This document shows, in pieces, positions 8,361-18,823 of a DNA stretch of 64,000 nt (its first letter is position 1; each line of letters begins with the position of its first letter). The DNA is from Saccharomyces mikatae IFO 1815. Lineage: Eukaryota; Ascomycota; Saccharomycetes; Saccharomycetales; Saccharomycetaceae. The stretch covers positions 868,001-932,000 of the forward strand of contig NC_079259.1 of assembly GCF_947241705.1 (NCBI RefSeq), read 5' to 3'. The translations under genes were made by a program, and so were the position numbers. The notes beneath the pieces were generated by a model. The model was not told the origin of the DNA. It ran no database searches and was given only the letters and a program-made list of their open reading frames with translations.

Positions 8361-11300
8361 ATGGCAAACTTTGGAAAACCAGAAAATTGTTCGTGCTTTC
8401 CTGTTGTTGATCTGAATTCGTGTTTCTCTAAGGACTTCAATAATATCAAACAAGAAATGGAATTGGAAATGGAAACGGAAATGGAAACAGATGCTTCGCC
8501 AGTTTTATTGATGTCATCATCCGCTTCAAGAGAGAACACAAACACTCTGCCTGTAATACAGAGAACGTCTGATGGAAAGATTATCACTACAAATAATAAT
8601 ATGAACTCTAAGATCAACAAGCAACTAGATAAATTGCCCGAAAATTTGAGACTTAATGGTAGAACCCCCAGTGGAAAACTAAGATCATTTGTTTGCGAGG
8701 TCTGTACAAGGGCGTTCGCAAGACAGGAGCATTTGAAAAGACATTACAGATCACATACAAATGAAAAACCCTATCCCTGCGGTCTTTGTAACAGATGCTT
8801 TACTAGGAGGGATTTACTAATCAGACATGCTCAAAAAATTCACAGCGGTAATTTGGGCGAGACAATATCTCAGAACAGGAAATCATCTAGAACAATAACT
8901 AAAGCTCGTAAAAACTCAGCCTCCTCTGTTAAATTTCAAACTCCGAACTATGGAGCTCCAGATAATGGTAATTCTTTGAACCGCACCACCACTAGTACAA
9001 GAAGAAAGGCGAGTCCCAGCGCTAGCGTGAAACGTAAGTATTTGAAGAAACTCACGCGTAGAGCTTCATTTAGTGCGCAGTCTGCCTCGAGCTATGCATT
9101 ACCTAACCAATCTGAGTTGGAACAACACCCAAAGGATCGTGTCAAATTTTCCACACCTGAATTAGTTCCACTTGATTTGAAGAACCCCGAACTTAAATCC
9201 ACATTCGATTTGAACTTAAACATGGATTTGGGCCTGAACCTGGATTCCAATTTCAATCTGGCATTTAACCGCTCTAATTCTTCTGGATCTACAATGAATC
9301 TGGATTACAAATTTCCCGAATCTGCAAACAACTATACATATTCTTCCGGCTCCCCCACTGGCGCACATGCTAGTACTAATTCGAATTCTAAGAATGCTTC
9401 CTTCAATGATGCAGACTTATTGTCATCATCATACTGGATAAAAGCTTACAACGATCATTTGTTTTCAGTATCTGAAAGTGACGAAACCTCTCCAATGAAC
9501 TCTGAGTCAAACGACAATAAACTGATTGTCCCCGGATTAAAATCAACTCTAAACCAATGGAAGGATTCAAGGTCCTCCTCTTGGACTGCGGCCATAGATA
9601 ATAAAGGCTCTAATTATCAGACGGATTTCGTTGATTTTCAAGATTTGTTGAAAAATGATACACTCGGTAATGATTCGTTAGAGGCCACAGAAATTTTAAA
9701 AGAGTTCGATATTTTACATGATGATAGTGTGAGCGCCACTGCTACATCAAATGAAATTGATCTATCTCATTTAAACTTATCCAACTCTCCAATTTCCCCG
9801 CATAAAGTGACGTATAAGAGTCAGGAGGAAAAAAATGAAGATTTTTTGGTTTCTTTCAAGCTTGGCCAACCTTCCAGTCGCGAAGATGATCTGGATAAGT
9901 TGTGCAGCATGACCAAAGATGTCCAAGCTATTTTCAGTCAATATTTGAAAGGAGAGGGCTCCAATAGGTCACTAGATGATTTTCTGTCAAAATCAAATAA
10001 GAAAGAAAATGCAGATAGCGGTGCTTATACATTTTATGGGTTGGATTGTTTGACGTTATCGAAAATATCAAGAGCTTTACCAATGTCTGCTGTGGACAAT
10101 GAACAACCCCTGCATTCTCCAGAATCAACGCTATTCAATGAACCAATAAGGAATATGTGCATCAAAGTGCTTAACTATTACAACAAGTTCAATCATGATA
10201 GTAGTGGAGCTCCCATGGACTCTAATTCAAATTCGCTATCCAAAGAATTGTTAATGCCCACTACAACTGAGTTGAACGAATATTTGGATCTTTTCAAAAA
10301 AAATTTTCTCCCCCACTTTCCTATCATTCACCCAAGCTTACTCGACTTGGATCTGGATAACCTGCAGCGATATACTAATGAAGACGGATATGATGATATT
10401 GAGAATGTACACATGTTTGACCGCTTAAGCCAGGGTACAGAAAAAGACTATGATTATGAGCATTATCAAATTTTGTCCATTTCCAAAATCGTTTGTTTAC
10501 CCTTATTTATGGCCACATTTGGTTCCTTGCATAAATTTGGTTACAAATCTCAGACGATAGAATTGTATGAAATGAGTAGAAGAGTTTTACATGCTTTTTT
10601 GGAAACTAAAAGACAATGCCGCAGTACAGCCGTGAATGATTGCCATCAAAATATCTGGCTAATGCAATCTTTAATACTGAGCTTCATTTTTGCCTTGGTT
10701 GCTGATTATTTGGAAAAGATTGATTCTTCTTTAATGAAAAGACAACTTTCTGCGTTATGTTCTACAATTAGGTCCAACTGTTTACCAGTAATTTCTGCAA
10801 ATTCTGATAAGAGTATTAATAGCAACAATGGACCTTTGTCTTTCGGTTCTTCACTTCAGTACATTATTTTTGAATCAAAAATTAGATGTACGTTAATGGC
10901 TTATGATTTTTGTCAGTTCTTGAAATGTTTTTTTCATATCAAGTTTGACTTGTCCATAGCAGAAAATGATGTGGAAGCTATTTTTATACCTGATAATGAG
11001 TCAAAATGGATAAGTGAATCGATAATATCTAATAGACATGGTGTGCAAAAGCAAAACTTTTATGATTTCAGAAATTTTTATTACAGTTTCACGTATGGCC
11101 ATTTACATTCAATTCCCGAATCCTTAGGGTCGTCTATGATTTATTATGAATATGATCTAAAGAAGGGAACTAAGTCACATGTGTTTTTAGATAGAATTGA
11201 TACGAAAAGATTGGAGAGAAGTCTGGATACTTCTTCATATGGTAATGATAGCATGGCAACAGCTAACAAAAACATTGCAATCTTGAATAATGACACAATA

Positions 11301-12335
11301 ATTTTAAAGAATAATCTAATGACAATGAGGTTTATCAAACAAATCGATCGTTCGTTTCCTGAAAAGGTTAGAAAAGGACAGATAGCAAAGATATATGATT
11401 CCTTTTTAGATTCTAGGAAATTGAACTTTTTGAAAAATTACTCAATTGAAGTACTGTGTGAATTTTTGGTTGCGCTAAATTTTTCAATCCGTAATATTTC
11501 AGCGTTATATATCGAAGATGAAAGTGATCATTCCCAAAGAACCACTTTTCAAGAGAAGTTTGAGATCCGTTTGAATGATCAAGCCCTTTCTGTCTTTAAT
11601 TTGCAAGGCTACTACTATAGTTTTATCCTAATCATAAAGTTTCTTTTGGATTTTGAAGCAACACCAAACTTCAAGTTATTGAGAATTTTTATTGAGTTAA
11701 GAAGCCTTGCCAATTCTACCTTGCTTCCTAAACTGTCAAAATTATATCCCGAAGAATTTTTGGGGTTTCCAGATGTCGTCTTTATGCAACAACTTATGAA
11801 GAAAGAAAGCGGTGTGCTTGATCCTGTATCGTCTATAAACGAATGCAAAAATGGTGCATATGACGATATGAAAACTAAACTGACCAAAAAGATCAATATT
11901 GAAGGATTGGAAATGTTTATTAATGAGATTTTGGTCAATTCTTTTAACGATACTTCTTTCTTAAATATGGAGGATTCAATTCGGAATGAATTTTCTTTTG
12001 ATAATGGCGAGAGGTCTGTTATAGACATGAATTCTCCAGCACATATCCTACTGAACTCGAATTTGGAAGGTATGAACTTCAGTGGTCTGAATGATTCGCA
12101 CCAGACTGTTTCTACTTTAAATCTTTTACGCTATGAGAAACATCATCCATCCAGACATAAACATGGTGGAAATGGTCAAGGTTTTGCTGACAAGTATCAA
12201 CTATCCTTGAAATACGCGACCATTGCAAAATTATTTTTCACCAATGTCAAAGAAAACTACATTCACTGTCACATGTTGGATAAGATGGCTAGTGATTTTC
12301 GTATTTTGGAAGACTATTTGAAGGAGAACAACTGA
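8361..12335 (+). CDS. ADR1: C2H2 zinc-finger transcription factor Adr1
   Basis: Adr1 activates genes for ethanol, glycerol and fatty-acid use and for peroxisomes when glucose is absent. The 1,324-residue protein (1,323 in S. cerevisiae) has two adjacent C2H2 fingers: C112, C115, H128, H132 and C140, C143, H156, H161, joined by the TNEKPYPC linker typical of the class. A basic patch follows, with an RRAS protein-kinase-A motif placing the serine at 236; the equivalent S230 in S. cerevisiae is the known inhibitory phosphosite. The rest contains scattered acidic and asparagine/serine-rich activation regions. A short Met-Glu repeat near residues 33-43 is encoded by a GGAAATGGAA-type repeat. The start at 8361 is the first in-frame ATG. 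Confidence 0.97.
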   Translation: MANFGKPENCSCFPVVDLNSCFSKDFNNIKQEMELEMETEMETDASPVLLMSSSASRENTNTLPVIQRTSDGKIITTNNNMNSKINKQLDKLPENLRLNGRTPSGKLRSFVCEVCTRAFARQEHLKRHYRSHTNEKPYPCGLCNRCFTRRDLLIRHAQKIHSGNLGETISQNRKSSRTITKARKNSASSVKFQTPNYGAPDNGNSLNRTTTSTRRKASPSASVKRKYLKKLTRRASFSAQSASSYALPNQSELEQHPKDRVKFSTPELVPLDLKNPELKSTFDLNLNMDLGLNLDSNFNLAFNRSNSSGSTMNLDYKFPESANNYTYSSGSPTGAHASTNSNSKNASFNDADLLSSSYWIKAYNDHLFSVSESDETSPMNSESNDNKLIVPGLKSTLNQWKDSRSSSWTAAIDNKGSNYQTDFVDFQDLLKNDTLGNDSLEATEILKEFDILHDDSVSATATSNEIDLSHLNLSNSPISPHKVTYKSQEEKNEDFLVSFKLGQPSSREDDLDKLCSMTKDVQAIFSQYLKGEGSNRSLDDFLSKSNKKENADSGAYTFYGLDCLTLSKISRALPMSAVDNEQPLHSPESTLFNEPIRNMCIKVLNYYNKFNHDSSGAPMDSNSNSLSKELLMPTTTELNEYLDLFKKNFLPHFPIIHPSLLDLDLDNLQRYTNEDGYDDIENVHMFDRLSQGTEKDYDYEHYQILSISKIVCLPLFMATFGSLHKFGYKSQTIELYEMSRRVLHAFLETKRQCRSTAVNDCHQNIWLMQSLILSFIFALVADYLEKIDSSLMKRQLSALCSTIRSNCLPVISANSDKSINSNNGPLSFGSSLQYIIFESKIRCTLMAYDFCQFLKCFFHIKFDLSIAENDVEAIFIPDNESKWISESIISNRHGVQKQNFYDFRNFYYSFTYGHLHSIPESLGSSMIYYEYDLKKGTKSHVFLDRIDTKRLERSLDTSSYGNDSMATANKNIAILNNDTIILKNNLMTMRFIKQIDRSFPEKVRKGQIAKIYDSFLDSRKLNFLKNYSIEVLCEFLVALNFSIRNISALYIEDESDHSQRTTFQEKFEIRLNDQALSVFNLQGYYYSFILIIKFLLDFEATPNFKLLRIFIELRSLANSTLLPKLSKLYPEEFLGFPDVVFMQQLMKKESGVLDPVSSINECKNGAYDDMKTKLTKKINIEGLEMFINEILVNSFNDTSFLNMEDSIRNEFSFDNGERSVIDMNSPAHILLNSNLEGMNFSGLNDSHQTVSTLNLLRYEKHHPSRHKHGGNGQGFADKYQLSLKYATIAKLFFTNVKENYIHCHMLDKMASDFRILEDYLKENN

Positions 12336-12891
12336 GGACTGGTTTATTCGTTGTTGAGATATTCCATTTTATCACACAACATCTCCTGGTGAGAATTTGA
12401 ATGGTTTGCTGATTTTTTTCAACGTTACTTATATGCTATCAAATGCTGTCTGAATAACGTCGATCATCATATCCTGATTAAAAACGGCGAAAACAGTTGA
12501 ACGAAAGTGTGCAATTCCTTCAGATTTCGGCACCCCTGTTGAGATTGGTGTCGCTATTGCTCTTTATTAAGTTCCATTTCATATTTTATCCTGTATCATG
12601 TTTAATCTGTTCACCTTTTGCCTCAGAACAATAAAAGTAAGGTTTCTATGAAAGTAAGTACATTTCGAGATACTAGTTTGATAATATATACTTGATTTAT
12701 AAATTCATGTATAGAGGAAAAGGCCTTACCAACGTTGTTGGTTACTGTGTATAATAAATACTTTATTTTGAAAAGTTAACTATCTTAGTATGTGGTGGAA
12801 TTTTTCAAGCCGATATACTAGAATTTTTTGAAATTTTCAATAAGATTGTCCCTTTCTATAAAATACTAAACTTATATATTGCAGTGTATTT
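12336..12891. other. convergent ADR1/RAD9 3' intergenic region
   Basis: ADR1 and RAD9 converge here, so this 556 bp should hold only 3' untranslated regions and polyadenylation signals. It is AT-rich, with TATATA-type elements around 12683 and 12871 of the kind used in yeast 3' end formation. I see no gene, RNA or repeat. Confidence 0.5.
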
Positions 12892-15800
12892 TCATATAAC
12901 CTCAGGAACAGCGTCACATGTATTATTATCTCCAGTATAGTCGTGAAAACCAGTTTCCTCGTTAATTATTGTCTGGATTAACCATTCTTTTGATTCTGTG
13001 TGAAATATGTACTTCAGGTTTTTAAATTTCGCAGCTATTTGACCTCTCAATTTTTCGAGAAGTCTCATCTGTGGTTTTCCATTATTTTCGTTAACATATA
13101 TGAGAAACTTTAATTTCTGATCCGATAATTCTGAGCCAACCTTGAGTACTATAAAGCTTAAACAATTTAGCAATTGCCCTGTATTCTCCACATCTATATT
13201 GGGTAAATCAATTGTGAACATTCTTCCTGCATTGAAACAAGCGAAAGCGAATTTAACAAAACTGTCTAATTCAGATCTGCCCCATACAATAACAATATAT
13301 TCAGCTAGCAATTTTTCCGTTCCATGTATCTGATCTTTTAAGATAGATCCCTGTAATAGTTTTGTATAGAATGAAAAAATATTGTTTGATTTGATGATTC
13401 CTCCCTTTGAATGGAAATCTAACGATAACCGGAAACTTTCGCCTGAAGGTAATAAGTATTGGTATATCAAGTGTGGTATTATTCTTTTCTTTTCAATACA
13501 TGCACTTATAAATTTCCAGTGTAGTGTAGGCCAACCTAATGCCAACGTTTCCAAGTATTTTAAGCTCCTTAAATGCCGCTTTGTGATTAAACAAGCGAAC
13601 CTATAATCAGTAAATGAGGAGTGAGGTTTCCAGGCTAGCTTCAGGGTCGATTCTTGAACATTGTTTGAGCTAAATTTATTAACTAGAGCTTGAGCTGGAG
13701 GATGAGTGAAATCAAATAAAGTGGAAAATCCAGTTTCAATCACAGTACCACCTTGCGATTCGATTATATGACGTAGTTCATCTCTATTTTCAAATAAGCT
13801 TGTTAAAACAAAAATGCATTTATCAAATACATTCCCTTTTCTGCTATCTCCAGAAGAAAAAAGTATGCTTGGAACTCGTATGGGTTCTGATAATAAATCG
13901 TTCTTTTTAACAGTTTCTTTGTTCTCAGAGCTTGATTCTAGTTCATTATTGTGCATGCCAGTAAGTGCCCTCGTCCCTTTTTCATCATCAGCGAGCTTTT
14001 TTGGCGATAAAACGTTGGCCGTCGATTTCCTTCCTCTAATGGGATGTCTCAGGTACCTATAGGCGTTGCCCTTAGTTCTTTCGTTATCTTCTAATATGAT
14101 TTTTGCTCTTCTGGTCCATTCGGTTAGGTCAAGACTAATGGAGCTCAGTGCTTTAATTATGGTCCTTTTTCCCAACGATCCACTTAAATTTTTTTTTCTC
14201 AAATGAACGGTGTCATACCCTCGAATACACCTTATAATATTGAGATCATGGGTACGGCATTCCAAGCCAACCACTACATACTCATTTCCATCAGAAGTAA
14301 CCGTATCCCCTACTCTGATATCCAAATAATATATGTCCTCCTCTTTGGTCAGTGATCTTCCTGTTTCAAAATAAATCCAACAACCATCTTGATTAGTATC
14401 AACTTCCAATAAAATACCAGGATAAAATTTGTAATTCCATGAATACTGACACCACACAGAATTTCCAAAAATGATGTCGTCTTTCGACAAGAAATTATTA
14501 TCTTCCGTTTTAATATTATCAGGAAACAAACAGGACTGTTCTTTAGAGTCCTTTACAGATCCTTCGACCCTTGTTTGTATGTCAATACCACTGGATCCTT
14601 CTCGTTTGACAGGAGAGCCCTCAAAATCAATGCTTCTTTTGACCCGTTTTGTAGGTGATGTCTTGGTACTTCTATTCTCTTCCTCTTCATCAATTTCTAT
14701 TGTATCTTTTTGACGTCGCTTTATCGTTCTACGATTTTGAATAATCTCCTGCGACTCATTTGAGAACAATTGTTTAAGATTTATCTGAACATTTAGATTT
14801 TTACTTTTTTCTTCATGTTTGGTCAAAGGTTCATCCCGAAACTCTGTGTTGTCTTGTTCATTTGGACTGTATTCCGCGTTATCAGGGTGAACTTTAAGTG
14901 AATCTTCCTTGTCTTTTTTTCTCTCTATCAAAGTTGCATCCTCGTTTACCAATTTTTTTTGAGAAGTATCGAGCTCATGTTGCTCCTCGACTTCAGGTAG
15001 CTCTTGGGTTAGTTCAACCTCGCTCATAATAGTACCTTCTCTTTTTGTGTCAAGTTTGTTTTGGGAAATGCATTCTGTTTCATCGCTTTCTAAATCAGAT
15101 TTCTGTTTCCCTGAGAGTTGCAGATATATTCTATCCGTTATTTCCTTTTGTTCGTTAAAATCTGATGAACAGGCTATGCTAACATCATCTCCAATACCTG
15201 CATTTGAAGAATGTTGCATAATGTTCGAGAAGGTATGTTCTACCCCTACATCTTTATCATCCACATTAAATGCATTTTTTCCCTTCAGTATGGGTGAAGA
15301 GTTCGAGGGCCTTAAGATTGTATTCTTAGATGGTGAGCTAGTCTCAGGAACTTCTAAAATAGGCTCAAAATTGATTCGAGAAACATTGAGAGGGGTTTCC
15401 AAGGTCGCATCCAGAGTATTGTGCTCAGGAGAATTGATTATTTGGGTTTTGATTTCTTCTGTTTGACCAGTAGATTGAAATTCAGGCCCTTTCTGGGCAG
15501 ATATACCTTGTGAAAGTGATGAAACGATTATCTGCGTCTCTAATTCGTTATTCGCCACAATGTTGTAACTTTTTGGTAAAGGTTGTGTATCAATCGAGGG
15601 ACTATCCGAAGGCATTTCTTGTGTTCTTGGATTATTGACTATTTGGGTCGATCTACTACTATTGTTTTCCATTTTTTCTTTCGAATATCTGAATACCCAC
15701 CTCTTGGATGGTGTCTCATTGCTTAGACTATCAATAGAGGGAATTTCTTCCTCTATGTTGTTGTGTGAAGGCGTGCCAGATGCATCGCTTGTTCGAATAT

Positions 15801-16827
15801 TGATGCATGAGTCATCCACATCGTTTTCTCGACTTAAAATGTTGAGATGCTTGTTCATTTCATTAATGTCTTCTGATTCATTGCTTTGTACTATTCGGTT
15901 TTCAAGTTTTCTTAAATTATTCGTTGGGTAGTTCCCTGTTTTGCTTCTCATTGCGGTCTCTTCATTTGATTCATCTTCACTATTGTTGAAAATATCCTTT
16001 ACATTTCTTGTGGTCCAGCCATCCTCAGAAACTCCGTTCTTTTTATAAGAACTTATTAAATTAGAAAATCCTGCTGATGTCATAATTTCTGTTTTTTGAA
16101 CTACTCTGTCTTCTGCTCCTCCGCTTCCACTTAGCACATCCTTCACATTTTTGTGGGTAACAATTTCTTCATGTGGATAGTCATCACTATTAGCAGAAAT
16201 TTCAGCCATCTGAACAAAAGTAGCATCGGCCTCGGTAACTTCTAACGATGTATTATCCTCTTCTTCATTCTGTTCTCTACGAAAACAAACCTCGGTAGTT
16301 GACCTTGGACTTTTGAAGGTTTGACATTCTGATAGATTAGCTGGATTCTGGAAAGTCAAATTTTTTCTTGATATCAAAGGTGTCTCTTCTAGATCAGAGC
16401 TTTGGTATTTGGTCAAAAGGTTTTCTTTACCAGGAGTCCGATTATTCTTAAAAAAGTTAGCAATTCGGTCAAGATCGGGAGTTCTTTCGTTGTGAAATAT
16501 GTCAATATTCGGTCGATCATTATCTCCTACTTCAATATTCAACTCTTCATCTTGTTGTGGACTCTCATGATATTGCGGACTCTCATCGAGTAATCTTAAT
16601 GGTTTCTGGAATATGTCGCTGGTGTTCATAAATTTGACAGGATTTGGATTCGACTGTGGGCTTCCCTCGACGATGTTTGTGGTATTAGCCTGAATTTCTA
16701 ACGTATCAACGGGAACGTTTGTTTCATTCATGTCGTCATCTGCTGAGGAAGAATGAGGTGCTCCTGTTGAAGTCATTTGAATGATTCGGTCTGGAGAGCT
16801 CTTCCATTGAGCTAACTGCCCTGACAT
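12892..16827 (-). CDS. RAD9: DNA-damage checkpoint adaptor Rad9
   Basis: Rad9 (53BP1 family) links Mec1/Tel1 signalling to the effector kinase Rad53 after DNA damage. The frame can be read 34 codons further upstream but only from a TTG codon; the ATG at 16827 gives MSGQLAQWKSSPDR, the known N-terminus, and 1,311 residues (1,309 in S. cerevisiae). The N-terminal two thirds is disordered and rich in S/T-P, SQ and TQ sites, the phosphorylation cluster that recruits Rad53 FHA domains. A Tudor-like domain starts near residue 785 (NSVWCQYSW, then YYLDIRVGD), and a tandem BRCT module fills about 995-1311. The family uses these domains to bind methylated H3K79 and phosphorylated H2A respectively. The disordered half looks fast-evolving. 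Confidence 0.96.
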   Translation of the reverse strand: MSGQLAQWKSSPDRIIQMTSTGAPHSSSADDDMNETNVPVDTLEIQANTTNIVEGSPQSNPNPVKFMNTSDIFQKPLRLLDESPQYHESPQQDEELNIEVGDNDRPNIDIFHNERTPDLDRIANFFKNNRTPGKENLLTKYQSSDLEETPLISRKNLTFQNPANLSECQTFKSPRSTTEVCFRREQNEEEDNTSLEVTEADATFVQMAEISANSDDYPHEEIVTHKNVKDVLSGSGGAEDRVVQKTEIMTSAGFSNLISSYKKNGVSEDGWTTRNVKDIFNNSEDESNEETAMRSKTGNYPTNNLRKLENRIVQSNESEDINEMNKHLNILSRENDVDDSCINIRTSDASGTPSHNNIEEEIPSIDSLSNETPSKRWVFRYSKEKMENNSSRSTQIVNNPRTQEMPSDSPSIDTQPLPKSYNIVANNELETQIIVSSLSQGISAQKGPEFQSTGQTEEIKTQIINSPEHNTLDATLETPLNVSRINFEPILEVPETSSPSKNTILRPSNSSPILKGKNAFNVDDKDVGVEHTFSNIMQHSSNAGIGDDVSIACSSDFNEQKEITDRIYLQLSGKQKSDLESDETECISQNKLDTKREGTIMSEVELTQELPEVEEQHELDTSQKKLVNEDATLIERKKDKEDSLKVHPDNAEYSPNEQDNTEFRDEPLTKHEEKSKNLNVQINLKQLFSNESQEIIQNRRTIKRRQKDTIEIDEEEENRSTKTSPTKRVKRSIDFEGSPVKREGSSGIDIQTRVEGSVKDSKEQSCLFPDNIKTEDNNFLSKDDIIFGNSVWCQYSWNYKFYPGILLEVDTNQDGCWIYFETGRSLTKEEDIYYLDIRVGDTVTSDGNEYVVVGLECRTHDLNIIRCIRGYDTVHLRKKNLSGSLGKRTIIKALSSISLDLTEWTRRAKIILEDNERTKGNAYRYLRHPIRGRKSTANVLSPKKLADDEKGTRALTGMHNNELESSSENKETVKKNDLLSEPIRVPSILFSSGDSRKGNVFDKCIFVLTSLFENRDELRHIIESQGGTVIETGFSTLFDFTHPPAQALVNKFSSNNVQESTLKLAWKPHSSFTDYRFACLITKRHLRSLKYLETLALGWPTLHWKFISACIEKKRIIPHLIYQYLLPSGESFRLSLDFHSKGGIIKSNNIFSFYTKLLQGSILKDQIHGTEKLLAEYIVIVWGRSELDSFVKFAFACFNAGRMFTIDLPNIDVENTGQLLNCLSFIVLKVGSELSDQKLKFLIYVNENNGKPQMRLLEKLRGQIAAKFKNLKYIFHTESKEWLIQTIINEETGFHDYTGDNNTCDAVPEVI

Positions 16828-17133
16828 AATCCGAATGTCGAAAGATTTGTCTAGTGTGCTCCTTTCTACTTCTTTTATCCTTGCATGACTTGACTTACAT
16901 TGCTCATCGTTATAAATAACGATAAACAAAAATCCTCGCGAACATATACCGGACCGGAAATGTTACCTGAAATCGAAAGTTCTGTAATCATAGGAAGGAT
17001 ACATGAGGATATAAGAGGAACAGTAAGAAAATATACTTGAGATTAATAAGTTTTTGTCTTTCCTAGCAGCATACTTGAAAAAGCTATTAAATTTGCTGAT
17101 ATCTATCTAGTAACGACAAGATTGTATATTTAT
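16828..17133. promoter_or_regulatory. RAD9 promoter / SPR28 3' region
   Basis: This 306-bp tandem minus-strand spacer carries the RAD9 promoter and the SPR28 3' end. I see no recognisable factor site. The in-frame codons just upstream of the RAD9 ATG contain no other ATG. Confidence 0.4.
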
Positions 17134-18384
17134 TTAGACACTATTTTTATTGGGACTTGCCAGCATTTTCTCCAATGAATCAATTTTTCTCTGATAATCT
17201 TCAATAATTCTGTTTTTTTCATCTATTTCTTTGTATATTTGGCAGGCATTCTCATCATTTGAATCTAAATTTCCAAGTGTTCGACTTGAGCTATTTCTTC
17301 TAGTGGAAACGTTGCTGATGCTTTCTCTGGAACCTTCGTCAACGTAGCTAAAATTAGGAATATCATAGTTAGTTCTTTTTTCAGTTAACACTTTTGCTCT
17401 ATAGTTTTCGTACAACACATTGTTTGTCACATCTTTTAATTCTTGAAGGTGTGACCCCAACAATATTGCCTTCAAGTATATAAAATCCGAGGTATTTTGG
17501 TCCTCGACAACTAAACTGCCCCATTCATATTCCCTTATATGCACAATTCCATTTTCCGCATTTGTGCGGAAATTATTACTACAAACAATAGCAAATGGCA
17601 ATATGTCCTTAACTTTTGTGTCATGACAGTATCTGGATTTTGCTGAACTAAAGTCTATATCCATATCATAGAGAGCCAGTGTTTCCCCTAAGATATCGTT
17701 TTTGAAATCAAAAACATGTATATCATTGTCTAAGATTTCCTTACGCACGACTTCTTTGTGTAAATTTAGCTCAGCTTCTGTAAGACCATCAGCTTTTGGA
17801 ATAATAGGAATTATATTAACTTTATCACAGATCGTTTTCATTAGCTCAATATCGAATTTCTTAACCCCTCTTGGAGTGCTTTTGAGGAAATATAAACAAA
17901 CATGAGGTCTGCCATCAGTATCTTTCGTGTTTCTCTTAATTCTAACCTCTTCTTTCAAAACATTTTCAAACTGCTGATCTAAGTAGTTTTTTATTACAGC
18001 GGAACTTTGAGAATTATCGACATTGTCACCGCAACCTGGAAATGATATAATGTCTAATGTAACAGGTACTCCTAGTTCATCGTTCAAATAAACTCTCCTG
18101 GTAACGTGTTTTAGTCCGGGGCTCAAATGGGCTGTCTTATATTCAGAATCCAAATCTTCAGCAGTATTTTCATTTTCTATCGTCATATTCTTTGCTCCTT
18201 CATTATCTTCTTTGTCAGAGAGTGATATATCCTGGCCACATAGATTATTTAAAAATGTTGATTTACCGCTGCCCTTTTCCCCGAGTAGTAAAACTGACAA
18301 TTGTAATCCTTTTTTGAAACCTTTGCGACGTCTTAATTCATCTCTATTTGGAGGATGATGTTCAAGGGCTGAGTTATCTTTCAT
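17134..18384 (-). CDS. SPR28: sporulation-specific septin Spr28
   Basis: This is a septin GTPase made during meiosis and associated with prospore membrane formation. At 416 residues it is close to the 423 of S. cerevisiae. The P-loop GEKGSGKS is at residues 35-42, the G3-like FPGCGD and the septin-type G4 PKADGLT are present, and the C-terminus ends in a short predicted coiled coil (EKNRIIEDYQRKIDSLEKML). The N-terminal basic patch RRRKGFKKG before the P-loop fits the phosphoinositide-binding region of septins. A perfect middle-sporulation element lies about 110 bp upstream of the ATG, matching its known meiotic expression. Confidence 0.95.
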   Translation of the reverse strand: MKDNSALEHHPPNRDELRRRKGFKKGLQLSVLLLGEKGSGKSTFLNNLCGQDISLSDKEDNEGAKNMTIENENTAEDLDSEYKTAHLSPGLKHVTRRVYLNDELGVPVTLDIISFPGCGDNVDNSQSSAVIKNYLDQQFENVLKEEVRIKRNTKDTDGRPHVCLYFLKSTPRGVKKFDIELMKTICDKVNIIPIIPKADGLTEAELNLHKEVVRKEILDNDIHVFDFKNDILGETLALYDMDIDFSSAKSRYCHDTKVKDILPFAIVCSNNFRTNAENGIVHIREYEWGSLVVEDQNTSDFIYLKAILLGSHLQELKDVTNNVLYENYRAKVLTEKRTNYDIPNFSYVDEGSRESISNVSTRRNSSSRTLGNLDSNDENACQIYKEIDEKNRIIEDYQRKIDSLEKMLASPNKNSV

Positions 18385-18496
18385 TGAGAGCAGATTTATT
18401 ATTAACGTTTCCCTTTTGTCTCTTATTTTATGTGTATAGAATAACCGTTTACCTGTATTGGTTTAATAGTTGTTTTTTTACTTTTCTTGTATAAAC

Positions 18497-18505
18497 GACA
18501 CAAAA
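18497..18505 (+). promoter_or_regulatory. middle-sporulation element (Ndt80 site) of SPR28
   Basis: The bases GACACAAAA match the full MSE consensus gNCRCAAAW without mismatch, about 113 bp upstream of the SPR28 ATG. Ndt80 drives middle meiotic genes through this site, and SPR28 belongs to that class in S. cerevisiae. Confidence 0.7.
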
Positions 18506-18629
18506 GATGAATGAATAAGTGTCCTTTTTTTTTACAGTTCATGGTGTGGTGGATCATAAATCCGTCGGACCAAAAGGGCATCAATGCTTGGATGAATGAA
18601 AAACTGGACACGAAATGTCTTGAGGCGAG

Positions 18630-18636
18630 CACAAAT
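18630..18636 (+). promoter_or_regulatory. second, partial middle-sporulation element
   Basis: CACAAAT matches the MSE core CRCAAAW but lacks the preferred G two bases before it. It lies about 245 bp upstream of the SPR28 ATG and may add to the stronger site. Confidence 0.35.
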
Positions 18637-18823
18637 TCTCGTTCTATTTATAGAATATAAACGTTCATTACTTATCTATACATATACACGTCTAGTGCTT
18701 AGAATAGAGCCACACTTGGATAGTCCTTTTAGGCCCTCCATGTTCGTATTTACGTATTTTGATGTTTTCTACTAATTCAGGAAATATAACTAAAAACGAA
18801 GTAATTTTTTAAGGTACTCTTCG

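Larger units (their letters stand above)
18385..18823. promoter_or_regulatory. SPR28 promoter / MFB1 3' region
   Basis: This 439-bp tandem minus-strand spacer holds middle-sporulation elements (separate entries) and AT-rich sequence. No further gene is supported; a 69-codon minus-strand frame at 18423-18632 is not convincing. Confidence 0.5.

Noticed and set aside
16828-16929. 34-codon in-frame extension upstream of RAD9
   Set aside because: It begins at TTG and has no ATG; the ATG at 16827 starts the known N-terminus.
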